Assembly (NCBI RefSeq): GCF_014201115.1
Contig: NZ_JACHDO010000001.1
Span: 7,316,001 to 7,380,000, forward strand
Direction: 5' to 3'
Origin: Nocardiopsis metallicus
GTDB lineage: Bacteria > Actinomycetota > Actinomycetes > Streptosporangiales > Streptosporangiaceae
Length of the DNA stretch: 64,000 nucleotides
Positions 9,514 through 17,624 of the stretch are shown one piece after another. The notes below the pieces were generated by a model that saw only the letters and a program-made list of their open reading frames with translations, made no database searches and was not told the origin of the DNA. Every line of letters starts with the position of its first letter. The stretch's first letter is position 1. Made by a program: the position numbers and the translations under genes.

Positions 9514-10443
9514 ATGTCGCGTTTCACTCTCGCGCAAGTCAAGGAAGAGACCTACAAGGCGAAGGACGCCTGGTGGACGGTCTTCCTGGTCGATCCGCTG
9601 GCGGGTCGGCTGGTGGTGTGGACGGCGAACCGGACCAACATCACACCGAACCAGCTGACCCTGGGCGCCGGTGTACTGGGCCTGCTGTCCGCGATCTGTT
9701 TCGCGGCCCCCGTCTGGGCGGGTGACCTGGGCTGGGCGTGGCTGCTGGTCGGCGCGCTGCTGTTCCACCTGAGCTTCGTCCTGGACTGCATGGACGGCAA
9801 GATCGCCCGGCTGAAGCACAACGGGTCGGTCTTCGGCAGCTGGGTCGACTTCGTCTTCGACCGGATCCGCTTCTTCGGCTGCGTGATGGCGCTGCTGATC
9901 GGCCAGTGGCTGGTCACGGGTAACGCCGCCTACCTGATCGTCGCCCCGGTGGTGGTCTTCTTCGACCTGCTGCGCTACCTCAACGGGTCGCAGGTCGCCA
10001 AGACGCGCAAGAGCATGAAGCAGGCCCTGGCGGTCGCCTCGGGCGACACCGACGGGCTGCGCGCGGAGGCCGCCAACCCCGACGTGTCCGACCCCGAGGA
10101 CGACGAGATGTCGGACGCCCCGGCCAACGCGGAGACCCCGGCGCCCGAGGGCCTCTACCCGCGGGTACGGAACTTCCTGCTCCGGCACCGGGTGCGCCCG
10201 CACCTGTTCAGCGGCATCGAATTCGAGATGTTCCTGTGCGTGGTGGCGCCGGTGACGGTACTGGTGGCCTTCTTCACCCCGCTGAACAGCCTCATCATCC
10301 CGGTGGCGGTGTTCTCCGTGCTGGCCCTGGCCTTCTTCGAGATCGTGCTGGTGGCCCGCCTGTACAAGGAGTCCAGGCGCTTCGAGGCGCGCCGCCGTGA
10401 GCTGGCCACCGCGACCCCGGCCACCGCGGGCGGCGGCAGCTGA
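9514..10443 (+). CDS. CDP-alcohol phosphatidyltransferase family protein
   Basis: A 309-residue membrane enzyme. The signature DCMDGKIARLKHNGSVFGSW followed by VDFVFDR gives the full D-x2-DG-x2-AR-x8-G-x3-D-x3-D motif (D91, D94, D112, D116), which binds two metal ions and the CDP-activated lipid. About six helices flank it, with a hydrophilic acidic loop near 185-210. Family members make phosphatidylinositol phosphate, phosphatidylglycerol phosphate and related lipids; the acceptor cannot be told from sequence. The N-terminus (TYKAKDAWWTVFLVDPLAGRL) fits a sub-branch with a soluble first helix. CAGGAGAA precedes the ATG. A strong hairpin follows. Confidence 0.85.
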   Translation: MSRFTLAQVKEETYKAKDAWWTVFLVDPLAGRLVVWTANRTNITPNQLTLGAGVLGLLSAICFAAPVWAGDLGWAWLLVGALLFHLSFVLDCMDGKIARLKHNGSVFGSWVDFVFDRIRFFGCVMALLIGQWLVTGNAAYLIVAPVVVFFDLLRYLNGSQVAKTRKSMKQALAVASGDTDGLRAEAANPDVSDPEDDEMSDAPANAETPAPEGLYPRVRNFLLRHRVRPHLFSGIEFEMFLCVVAPVTVLVAFFTPLNSLIIPVAVFSVLALAFFEIVLVARLYKESRRFEARRRELATATPATAGGGS

Positions 10444-10487
10444 GCCGAGGCGGTCCGAGGTGAGCTGGGCCGACTCTTCTGACATGT

Positions 10488-10526
10488 GGAAGGGGCGTTC
10501 CGCGCGCGGCGCGGGACGCCCCTTCC
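10488..10526. terminator. Strong bidirectional terminator
   Basis: An 18-bp stem (10488-10505 with 10509-10526, one G-T wobble) and a 3-base loop between convergent genes. The outer part reads GGAAGGGGCG and CGCCCCTTCC. Confidence 0.8.
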
Positions 10527-10570
10527 GCTGTGCCTTCCACGGGGGTCGGGAGGTGTCGGGGGGGGTCCGC

Positions 10571-11761
10571 CTAGACGGAACCCTTCTCCCGCTCGGCCCC
10601 GCTCCCGGCCGCACGCTTCCCGGCGTCGGCCTCCTTCCTGGCGAGGCCCTTGTCGTCCTGGCGCAGGAACCAGGTCGGCTGCGGCTCGACCGCCCACTGC
10701 AGGCACCCGCGCACCAACGGGGTGCACAGCAGCAGGGTCAGCCCCACGCCCGCCGCGAGTGTGACGGCCAGCCCCACCGGGCCTGCCATCACGTCGTACC
10801 AGGGCGTGTTCTTCAGGATGAGCAGGACCACCGAGTGGCCCAGGTAGACGAAGAGCGTGTAGGCGCCCAGCGGCGTGTACCAGGTCTGCCGCTTCGGGGT
10901 GAGCGCCAGGACCGCGATGGTCATGGCCAGGGCCAGACCCATGAAGGCCAGCCGCAGACCGATGCTCGGCAGCAGCGGGTCGATGTCGCGGTCGGTGAGG
11001 CTGTCCCGCCAGAACAGCCAGTCCCGGCTCAGGTGGTCCGAGATCGGTACGGCCAGGACGGCCGTGACGCCCAGCACCAGCACGGAGCCGACGCGCACCC
11101 AGAGCTTGTCCAGGTAGGCGAAGTGCTCGCGGCGCAGGCTCAGGCCCAGCACGAAGAACGGCAGGAAGCTCAGCACCCGGCCCAGGGACAGGGTGGTGCC
11201 CAGGTCCGCCGTGGCGGCGAACAGGGAGACGATGATCGCGATCGCCACCGGCCACCGCAGCCGCTGCCACACCGGCACGCTCAGGCGCCACAGGAACAGG
11301 GCGACCAGGAACCACAGGGTCCAGGTGGGCTGCAGCACGGACAGGGAGTCCGGGAGCCCGCCGCGCTCGACCGTGTAGATCGCCTGGTGCGCGGTCCAGA
11401 AGATCAGGTAGGGGACGGCCAGCGTCAGGACCAGCTTCTCCACCCGGTTCGACGAGGCGTCGAAGGACCGGGAGAGGTAGCCGCTGATCAGGATGAACGC
11501 GGGCATGTGGAAGAAGTAGATCCAGTAGTAGAGGGCACTGGTGGGCCCGTGGTCGGTGAGCGGCTCGATCGCGTGGCCGACGACGACCAGCGCGATGAGG
11601 ATGAACTTGGCGTTGTCCAGGCGGGCGTCACGGCCCGGCGGCTTCTCCTGCGCGGCCTTGGCCGTGGCCGCGGAGACCCGGGCGGTCGCGCCGTACCCGT
11701 TCTCCGGGGGCTGCGGTGCAGGACTGGTCATGGATGAGGCCACAGAGGACTCCGAGATCAT
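10571..11761 (-). CDS. Acyltransferase-3 family membrane O-acyltransferase
   Basis: A 396-residue polytopic membrane protein of the acyltransferase-3 type. After a 45-residue hydrophilic head it reads RDARLDNAKFILIALVVVGH. The His is in the place expected for the catalytic His of the first helix, and the phrase is typical of COG3594 (fucose 4-O-acetylase-like) proteins. About ten helices follow, and a charged tail (about 365-396) ends the protein. Such enzymes acetylate surface sugars or other acceptors; the substrate is not deducible. ATG 11761 gives the longest frame; ATG 11731 (MTSPAP) is also possible. Confidence 0.83.
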   Translation of the reverse strand: MISESSVASSMTSPAPQPPENGYGATARVSAATAKAAQEKPPGRDARLDNAKFILIALVVVGHAIEPLTDHGPTSALYYWIYFFHMPAFILISGYLSRSFDASSNRVEKLVLTLAVPYLIFWTAHQAIYTVERGGLPDSLSVLQPTWTLWFLVALFLWRLSVPVWQRLRWPVAIAIIVSLFAATADLGTTLSLGRVLSFLPFFVLGLSLRREHFAYLDKLWVRVGSVLVLGVTAVLAVPISDHLSRDWLFWRDSLTDRDIDPLLPSIGLRLAFMGLALAMTIAVLALTPKRQTWYTPLGAYTLFVYLGHSVVLLILKNTPWYDVMAGPVGLAVTLAAGVGLTLLLCTPLVRGCLQWAVEPQPTWFLRQDDKGLARKEADAGKRAAGSGAEREKGSV

Positions 11762-12205
11762 GTTTCGGGGCTATGGGTATGGGTTCCGCTACCCTCCGTG
11801 CGGGATGGGGGCCGTCCGGCCGGTCGAGGGCGGGGATCGGGTGGCGCGGTGCCGGGCGGTGCCCGGGGCGCCGGGCGAAGCCGTTCGGCGAACGTGCTTC
11901 CGTTACGCTACTGAGACATATTGCGGTATGCCAGTAGTTCGCACAAATCAGGTAAAGGTTCCAGGGGCGCGCTCAGGCCCGGGGCGGGGCTCGTGAGGGC
12001 TCGGGGCCCGTGGGGACGGGCGTGTGATGGCTTACCGTGCGCAGACCCTAACCCATGGGTTCCGCCAGGGGACACCACGGCACGAATGTGGCAGTGTGAA
12101 CCGGCGGCGGCCTCGCCGATAGGCTGCTCCCAGGCGGCTGAACCCCCTGACAACCATTCATCCTTTCAGCGCCCGCAGCCGAGAACGAAGAAGGCGGTGG
12201 AAACC
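11762..12205. other. Intergenic region between divergent genes, with an inverted repeat
   Basis: No gene is supported here. A locally AT-rich patch holds the arms TACTG (11909-11913) and CAGTA (11932-11936), enclosing CATA (11917-11920) and TATG (11927-11930). This is a near-symmetric site that could be a shared operator for the acyltransferase and M20 genes. The rest is GC-rich leader sequence for the M20 gene. Confidence 0.4.
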
Positions 12206-14089
12206 GTGCCGCACGCGGTGGACCCGAACCGTGCAGCTCAGCACGGCAGCGTGGTCATGCGACTCCTCGACGAGCTCTTCCCGCTCGTGGAGGGGGTCTA
12301 CGTCGACCTGCACAAGAACCCGGAGCTCTCCCACTCCGAACAGCGCACCGCCAGCGTCGTCGCGGAATGGCTGAACCGAACCGGCTACGAGGTCCACAGG
12401 GGCGTCGGCGGCACCGGTGTGGTCGGCATCCTCCGCAACGGCCCCGGCCCCACGGTGATGCTCCGCGCGGACATGGACGCCCTCCCCCTGGAGGAGAAGA
12501 CCGGTCTGCCCTACGCCAGTACCGCCAAGGCCCCGGGCCCCGACGGCGTCGAGGTCCCGGTCATGCACGCCTGCGGCCACGACGCCCACACCGCCTGCCT
12601 GATCGGTGTCGCCGACCTGCTCTCGGAGACCCGTGAGGAGTGGGCCGGAACGGTCATGGTGGTGGCCCAGCCGGGCGAGGAGACCCTCGACGGCGCCCAG
12701 CGGATGATCGACGACGGTCTGTACGACCGCTTCGGCCGCCCCGACGTCATCCTCGGCCAGCACCTGGGCCCGCAGCCCGCCGGGCTCATCTCCCACCGGG
12801 CCGGGATCATCCTCGGCGCGGCCAACGCCTACCGGGTGCGGATCTTCGGCGAGGGCGGCCACGCCTCCCAGCCGCACACCACCGTCGACCCGGTGCTCAT
12901 CGCCGCCAACATCGTCACCCGCCTGCAGGGCGTGGTCTCTCGCGAGATCAGCCCCAGCGAGATGGCGGTGCTGACCGTCGGCAAGATCCAGGCGGGCACC
13001 AAGGCCAACATCATCCCGGACGAGGCCTACCTGGAGATCAGCACCCGCGCGCTCAACGAGAACGTCGCGCAGCAGCTGGAGCAGTCGATCGAGCGGATCG
13101 TGCGCGCGGAGGCCGCCGCCTCCGGTGCCGGCCGCGAACCCGAGGTCGAGCGCTTCCAGGGCAGCGGGGTCACCCACAACGACCCGATCGCCACCGGGGA
13201 CGTGGCCGCCGCCCACCACGCCTACTTCGGTCCGGACTACGTGATCCACCTGCCGGACCCCTCCCCGGCGACCGAGGACTTCTGCCGCTTCGGCCTGCCC
13301 GAGGACCCGCAGCCCATCCCGTACGTGTTCTGGTTCGTCGGAGCCACCCCGCACGACGTGTGGGACAACGCCCCCGGCGACACGCCCTACGAGAAGATGG
13401 GCAACGTCCCGAGCAACCACTCGCCGTTCTTCGCACCCGACCGCGAACCCACCCTGCGGGCCGGGCTCGCCGCGCTCACCGTGGCCGCCCTGTCCTACCT
13501 GGGCAGCGAGAACAAGAACCCGGCCGCCATGGCCTCGGCGCCCGCGGCCGCCCCGATGGGCAACTCCTTCCCGGGGCCGGCACCCACCGAGGCCGCGGAC
13601 CCGCGGGGCAACACCGACCCCAGCGCGAGCTTCGGCGGCGACCCGCTGTCGGACGTGCCGCCGCCGATGCCCACACCCGCGAACACGCCGGTCGACCCGT
13701 TCCCGGACCCGCTCACCGGGCCGCGCCCCGCGGAGCCCAGCTTCTCCGAGGAGGCCAACGACGCCTACGACAGCGCGTTCCTGGCCGCCGGCGCCTGGCC
13801 GGAGGAACCCGCCCAGTCCGCCTACTCCACCCACGACGCCGACATGGACTCGGTGATGGACCGGCAGGACCAGGAGATCCGCGACGAGTGGCGCAGTGAC
13901 AAGGCCGAGGAGTCGACCCTGTCCGCCGACATGGCCGCGATCATGGACGAGGACGAGGCCCCCGCCTCACCTTCGGGTCCGCCCGCCGGGCCGTCCTACG
14001 GCGGACCGCCGCCGGCGGGCAACGCGCACTCCGCGCCGCCGCCCCCCGGGCCGGACGACGATCTGCCCGACGCCCAGTACCGGCTCTGA
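12206..14089 (+). CDS. M20-family amidohydrolase with long disordered C-terminal tail
   Basis: A 627-residue protein. Residues about 18-432 are an M20 peptidase/amidohydrolase: RADMDALPLEE; MHACGHDAHTA with metal-binding H125 and D126 and C123 before them; QPGEET with catalytic-base E158 and ligand E159; and a late NHSPFF His. Members remove acyl or amino-acid groups from amides. Residues about 433-627 are proline-, alanine- and acid-rich with no recognisable domain, and are not part of the family. GTG 12206 is the chosen start, with GGCGGTGG upstream; GTG 12251-12253 and ATG 12257-12259 are alternatives closer to the domain. An M48 peptidase gene follows by 6 bp. Confidence 0.82.
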   Translation: MPHAVDPNRAAQHGSVVMRLLDELFPLVEGVYVDLHKNPELSHSEQRTASVVAEWLNRTGYEVHRGVGGTGVVGILRNGPGPTVMLRADMDALPLEEKTGLPYASTAKAPGPDGVEVPVMHACGHDAHTACLIGVADLLSETREEWAGTVMVVAQPGEETLDGAQRMIDDGLYDRFGRPDVILGQHLGPQPAGLISHRAGIILGAANAYRVRIFGEGGHASQPHTTVDPVLIAANIVTRLQGVVSREISPSEMAVLTVGKIQAGTKANIIPDEAYLEISTRALNENVAQQLEQSIERIVRAEAAASGAGREPEVERFQGSGVTHNDPIATGDVAAAHHAYFGPDYVIHLPDPSPATEDFCRFGLPEDPQPIPYVFWFVGATPHDVWDNAPGDTPYEKMGNVPSNHSPFFAPDREPTLRAGLAALTVAALSYLGSENKNPAAMASAPAAAPMGNSFPGPAPTEAADPRGNTDPSASFGGDPLSDVPPPMPTPANTPVDPFPDPLTGPRPAEPSFSEEANDAYDSAFLAAGAWPEEPAQSAYSTHDADMDSVMDRQDQEIRDEWRSDKAEESTLSADMAAIMDEDEAPASPSGPPAGPSYGGPPPAGNAHSAPPPPGPDDDLPDAQYRL

Positions 14090-14095
14090 CCACAC

Positions 14096-14899
14096 GTGGG
14101 GGACATCCCTTGGCAATGGGGTGACCCCCGTGTGCGTCGCTCCCTGCGACATCACCGGGAAACCCCCCTTTTGGTGGGCTGCGTCCTCGTGACGCTGCTC
14201 GCTGTCGTGGGGGCCGTCAGCCGGGCCCTGTCCGGGGACCCCAACCAACCGCTGCTGCTCCTGAGCATCCCCGTGGTGGTGTACTTCGTGCGCGGGCAGC
14301 TCTACGCCCGCCAGCGCGTCAACGGGGTGCGCATCACCGAGGCGCAGTTCCCGGAGGCCCACCGGATGGTCGCCGAGGCCGCGGAGTCCTTCGGGATGCG
14401 CCGCGTCCCGGAGGCGTACATCGTGCTGGGCAACGGCACCATCAACGCCTTCGCCTCCGGGCACGGATTCCGCCGCTACGTGGCGATCCACAGCGACCTC
14501 TTCGAGGTGGGCGGACGCCTGGGGGACCCCGACGCACTGCGGTTCGTGATCGGCCACGAGGTGGGCCACATCGCGGCCGGGCACACCTCGTTCTGGCGCC
14601 AGTTCGCCATCTCCATCGCCCAGGTGATCCCGGGCGTGGGCAGCACCCTGGGCCGCGCCCAGGAGTACACCGCCGACAACCACGCCTACGAGTTCTGCCC
14701 CGAGGGCGTGCAGGGCGTACGCGTCCTGGCCGCGGGCAAGTACCTCTACCCGGCCGTGGACTTCGACGACATCGCCGCCCGCGCCCACACCGACACCGGC
14801 TTCTTCGTGCTGCTGGTCAACCTCCTGTCCAGCCACCCGGTGAACACGTTCAGGTTCGCCGCCCTGGCCGACCGCTCCACCCCGGGCCGGGTCCTCTAA
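14096..14899 (+). CDS. M48-family membrane-associated metallopeptidase
   Basis: A 267-residue protein. Two hydrophobic helices (about 24-42 and 52-66) are followed by a zinc peptidase domain with HEVGH at 154-158 and a third ligand, E190, in AQEYTADNHA, the pattern of HtpX/Ste24-like M48 enzymes. It lies 6 bp after the M20 gene, so the two are probably co-transcribed. GTG 14096 has no clear ribosome site, which fits coupling to the upstream stop. The physiological substrate is unknown; HtpX-like enzymes degrade damaged membrane proteins. Confidence 0.82.
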   Translation: MGDIPWQWGDPRVRRSLRHHRETPLLVGCVLVTLLAVVGAVSRALSGDPNQPLLLLSIPVVVYFVRGQLYARQRVNGVRITEAQFPEAHRMVAEAAESFGMRRVPEAYIVLGNGTINAFASGHGFRRYVAIHSDLFEVGGRLGDPDALRFVIGHEVGHIAAGHTSFWRQFAISIAQVIPGVGSTLGRAQEYTADNHAYEFCPEGVQGVRVLAAGKYLYPAVDFDDIAARAHTDTGFFVLLVNLLSSHPVNTFRFAALADRSTPGRVL

Positions 14900-14906
14900 C
14901 ACCCGT

Positions 14907-14960
14907 GATCTTGCTACCAGGAGCGAGTTCGGCGCCGAACTTGCTCCTGGTAGCAAGATC
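14907..14960. repeat. 54-bp near-perfect palindrome sharing arms with 57784-57857
   Basis: Two 27-base arms with no spacer differ at one position. The outer sequence is GATCTTGCTACCAGGAGC. It starts 8 bp after the M48 stop codon, so it can act as a terminator. The same GATCTTGCTACCAG outer arm recurs at 57784-57857 after thrC, which makes it a dispersed element rather than a simple terminator. A lone half-site, AGCAAGATC, also occurs near 15033. Confidence 0.8.
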
Positions 14961-15215
14961 TACTGGTTCACCATGGTGGGTGTCGGGAGGGTTTCGACGG
15001 GAGCCGCCCGGCAGCGGCGCTGGGGTGACTCCAGCAAGATCTGTCCCGCGTGGACCTATCGATGACCTGTCCACCAGCGCTCGCAGGCCAAGGCCCTGGC
15101 CGCGGGAGTGACCTCATAGAAGCCTGTGCAGCCGATAACTCACAGTAGATCTGTCCCCCGGGCCAGGGCCCTGGTAGTCGTCCCGTTCCTGACCAAGAGG
15201 AAGCAGGACACCACC
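14961..15215 (+). other. Non-coding left flank of the IS110-type transposase
   Basis: This stretch of about 255 bp carries several potential hairpins: GTGGAC/GTCCAC at 15050-15055 and 15069-15074, GGCCA/TGGCC near 15087-15101, and the palindrome CCAGGGCCCTGG near 15163-15174. AGATCTGTCCC occurs twice, near 15038 and 15148. In IS110-family elements the non-coding end next to the transposase can encode a structured bridge RNA, so this is where one would be expected. I cannot place its ends. Confidence 0.3.
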
Positions 15216-15527
15216 ATGGTGACAGTGGGTATCGATCCGCACAAGGACATGCACCAGGCCGTCGCGCTGGCCCAGGACGGCACCCGCCTGGGCAGGGCCA
15301 AGAAGGTCAACACGGGCCCCCAGGCCCTGGGCCAGCTCTTGGCCTGGATCCGTGCCCTGGCCGCAAACAGCCCGGTGCTGTGGGCCATCGAGGGCGGCCC
15401 CGGCCTGGGCCGGGCCCTGGCCGACGCTCTGCTGGGGGCGGGCCAGGAGGTGGTGTGGGTGCCACCGCGCGCCATGGCCGCCCACCGCCGCCTGGGCGGG
15501 CCGGTGGGCGCCAAGTCCGACGTGTGA
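15216..15527 (+). pseudogene. IS110-family transposase, N-terminal fragment
   Basis: 103 residues of the RuvC-like domain, ending at a TGA created by the IS3 insertion. It keeps the first Asp (VGIDPHKDMHQ), the Glu (WAIEGG) and the third acidic residue (GAKSDV) of the DEDD tetrad. ATG 15216 follows AAGAGGAAG. The remaining Asp and the C-terminal domain are in the fragment at 16834-17592. Alone it cannot be an active recombinase. Confidence 0.88.
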
Positions 15528-15593
15528 TCTTGCTTCGGTTCGGTGGACAGGTGTCCGCTTTCGGATACTTTGTCATTGAACGAGGAGATTGAA

Positions 15594-15881
15594 GTGCCCA
15601 AGACCCGCCCTGCGTACCCGCCGGAGTACCGCGATCAGATCATCGCGCTGGCCCGCTCCGGCCGTAGCCCCGAGGACCTGGCAGCTGAGTTCGAACCCTC
15701 GGCCCAGACGATCCGCACCTGGATCAATCAGGCCAAGATCGACTCCGGCCAGGCAGAGGGCACCACCAGCGATGACAAGGCCGAACTGGCCCGCCTTCGC
15801 CGAGAGAACGCCCAGCTGCGCGAAGAGCGCGAGATCCTGCGCAAGGCCACGGCTTTCTTCGTCCGGGAGACCAGTCGGTGA
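15594..15881 (+). CDS. IS3-family transposase OrfA
   Basis: A 95-residue DNA-binding subunit. The N-terminal helix-turn-helix (YPPEYRDQIIALARSG through SAQTIRTWINQAK) resembles InsE-type proteins. A leucine-zipper-like helix follows (LARLRRENAQLREEREILRK, about 66-86). GTG 15594 has GAGGAG upstream. The frame extends back to 15543 but without a ribosome site. Its stop overlaps the start of orfB. Confidence 0.88.
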   Translation: MPKTRPAYPPEYRDQIIALARSGRSPEDLAAEFEPSAQTIRTWINQAKIDSGQAEGTTSDDKAELARLRRENAQLREEREILRKATAFFVRETSR

Positions 15882-16792
15882 TGTTCCGGCTGATCGACGA
15901 AGAAAAGACACGCCACTCCGTCTCCCTGATGTCCCGGCTGCTCGGCGTATCGCGGCAGGGCTACTACAAACACCACCACCGAATCCAGGACGGCCCCACG
16001 GCCAAGGAACGCTCCGACGCTGACCTGTCCGAGCGCATCCAGGGCCACCACGAGCGCTCCCGCGGCACCTACGGCTCCCCCAGGCTCCAGGCCGACCTGG
16101 CCGAGCTCGACGGCATCCGCGCTGGACGCAACCGCATCACCCGGCTGATGCGCCGCCAGGGCCTGGTCGGGGTCCACCGCCGCACCGGCCGCAAAAGCCT
16201 GACCTCCCAGGACCGGATGGCCACAGCCCCACCGGATCTGGTCGGTCGTGACTTCACCGCCCATGCCCCCAACACCAAGTGGAGCGCGGACATCACCTAC
16301 GTGCCCACCGACCAGGGGTGGGTGTACCTGGCGGTGGTGATGGACCTGTTCTCGCGCCGCATCGTGGGCTGGGCGATGGCCCCTCACATGCGCGCCGATC
16401 TGGTCTGCGACGCGCTGGCCATGGCGGTGACCGCCCGCCGTCCCGGTCCGGGGCTGATCCATCACTCGGACAAGGGATCGCAATACACCAGTCTGGCCTT
16501 TGGTCGCCGCTGCGAAGAGGCAGGGATCGCTCCCTCGACGGGGCGGACGGGGTCGTGTTACGACAACGCCGTCACCGAGAGCTTCTTCGCGTCGTTGGAG
16601 ACCGAGTTGATCGACCGCACCCGTTTCGCCACCAGGGCGGATGCGGAGCGGGAGGTGTTCTCCTATATCGAGGGGTTCTACAACCCCTGGCGGCGGCATT
16701 CGGCCAATGGTCAGCTCAGCCCGGCTGAGTATGAACGTCGCCACACCGAAGTTGCTCAAGACAGGCTTGCGGCGCTGTCTCAGGCCGCGTAA
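15878..16792 (+). CDS. IS3-family transposase OrfB (DDE integrase)
   Basis: A 304-residue catalytic subunit with an HTH_21-like N-terminal part and an rve integrase core. The DDE residues are visible: WSADITYV, HHSDKGSQY and AVTESFFASLETEL, with 35 residues between the second Asp and the Glu. The GTG start overlaps the orfA stop (GTGATG), so orfB is made either by re-initiation or, as in many IS3 elements, by a -1 frameshift producing OrfAB. Nothing in the frame is broken. Confidence 0.9.
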   Translation: MMFRLIDEEKTRHSVSLMSRLLGVSRQGYYKHHHRIQDGPTAKERSDADLSERIQGHHERSRGTYGSPRLQADLAELDGIRAGRNRITRLMRRQGLVGVHRRTGRKSLTSQDRMATAPPDLVGRDFTAHAPNTKWSADITYVPTDQGWVYLAVVMDLFSRRIVGWAMAPHMRADLVCDALAMAVTARRPGPGLIHHSDKGSQYTSLAFGRRCEEAGIAPSTGRTGSCYDNAVTESFFASLETELIDRTRFATRADAEREVFSYIEGFYNPWRRHSANGQLSPAEYERRHTEVAQDRLAALSQAA

Positions 16793-16833
16793 AACCCCAG
16801 CTCACAGGTGTCTACCGAACTGAAGCAACATCA

Positions 16834-17592
16834 GTGATCGACGCGGTGGCCATCGCGCGTGCGGCCCTGGCCGACCCTGGCCTGGCCCGTCACCGGATCG
16901 ACCCGCAGGTGCGGCAGGTGCGTGTGCTGGTGAACCTGCGCCAGAACCTGACCGATCAGCGTGTGGCCCTGACCAACCGGGTGCTGGCGGCGGTGCACAT
17001 CGAGCTGGACCACCGTCTGGGCCAGGGGGCGTTGGCCACCCGGGCCAAGGTGGGGCGGGTGCGTGCGCTGGTGGAGGGGGCCGGGTTGGACGAGATGGTG
17101 CGGTGGGCTCTGCTGGAGCAGTTGGAGGAGATCCACACCCTGTTCGTGCGTGCGGCCGAGGTGGAGCGGCGCCTGAAGGAGTTGGTGGAGCCGTTGGCGC
17201 CGAACCTGTTGGGGATTCGTGGTGTGGGTGTGGTCTGGGCTGCGGTGTTGCTTGCGCAGGTGGGGGATGTGTCGCGGTTTGCGACCTCGGCGAGGATGGC
17301 GCGGTGGGCGGGGAGCGCGCCGATTCCGGTGTTTTCCTCGGGGCGGGATCGGCACCGGTTGCACCGGGGTGGGAACCGGCAGGTGAATCGGGCGTTGCAC
17401 TCGATCGGGGTGGTCCAGGTCCGGCTGGGTGAGCCAGCGCGGGAGTTCGTGCGTTCCCGGGAGGGGGCCAAGGGCACCAAGGGTGCGTATCGGGCTTTGA
17501 AGCGGCATCTGGTGGATGTGGTGTATCGGGCGATGGTCGCTGATCAAGTGGTGAGAGGGCGGGCTGAGGTCTGTCTTCAACCCGCCACTTGA
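16834..17592 (+). pseudogene. IS110-family transposase, C-terminal fragment
   Basis: 252 residues continuing the fragment at 15216-15527. It starts at the duplicated GTG with IDAVAIARAALADPGL, which contains the fourth acidic residue of the DEDD tetrad. A coiled-coil linker follows, then the transposase_20 domain (GIRGVGVVWAAVLLAQVGD and ARWAGSAPIP..FSSGRDR), which holds the catalytic Ser region. The frame itself is undamaged, so only the IS3 insertion inactivates the gene. A GTG start could allow some translation of this part. Confidence 0.85.
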
Positions 17593-17624
17593 CATAGAAG
17601 CGTCATCGGGGGAGGGAGGGCGGG

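Larger units (their letters stand above)
15525..16833 (+). mobile_element. Intact IS3-family insertion sequence, 1309 bp
   Basis: Terminal inverted repeats of 25 bp match at 22 positions, from TGATCTTGCTTCGGTTCGG at the left end and, reading inward, TGATGTTGCTTCAGTTCGG at the right end. The ends are TG...CA as in the IS3 family. A GTG triplet flanks both sides (15522-15524 and 16834-16836), giving a 3-bp target duplication. It carries two overlapping frames, orfA and orfB. Intact ends and genes suggest a fairly recent insertion into the IS110 gene. Confidence 0.88.
15115..17601 (+). mobile_element. IS110-family element interrupted by an IS3-family element
   Basis: A DEDD-type (IS110) transposase gene is split by a foreign insertion at 15525-16833. 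Removing the insertion and one target-duplication copy restores one continuous 354-residue frame. The 9-base direct repeat CATAGAAGC occurs at 15115-15123, 92 bp before the transposase ATG, and at 17593-17601, right after its stop. It may mark the element ends, since IS110 elements lack clear inverted repeats and are flanked by short core repeats. The outer boundaries are therefore tentative, and the left end could lie further upstream. Confidence 0.55.

Noticed and set aside
12158-13834. Long open frame on the minus strand opposite the M20 gene (558 codons)
   Set aside because: It is the shadow of a GC-rich gene. The product is His/Gly/Val/Arg-rich with no domain, while the plus strand has a full M20 active site.
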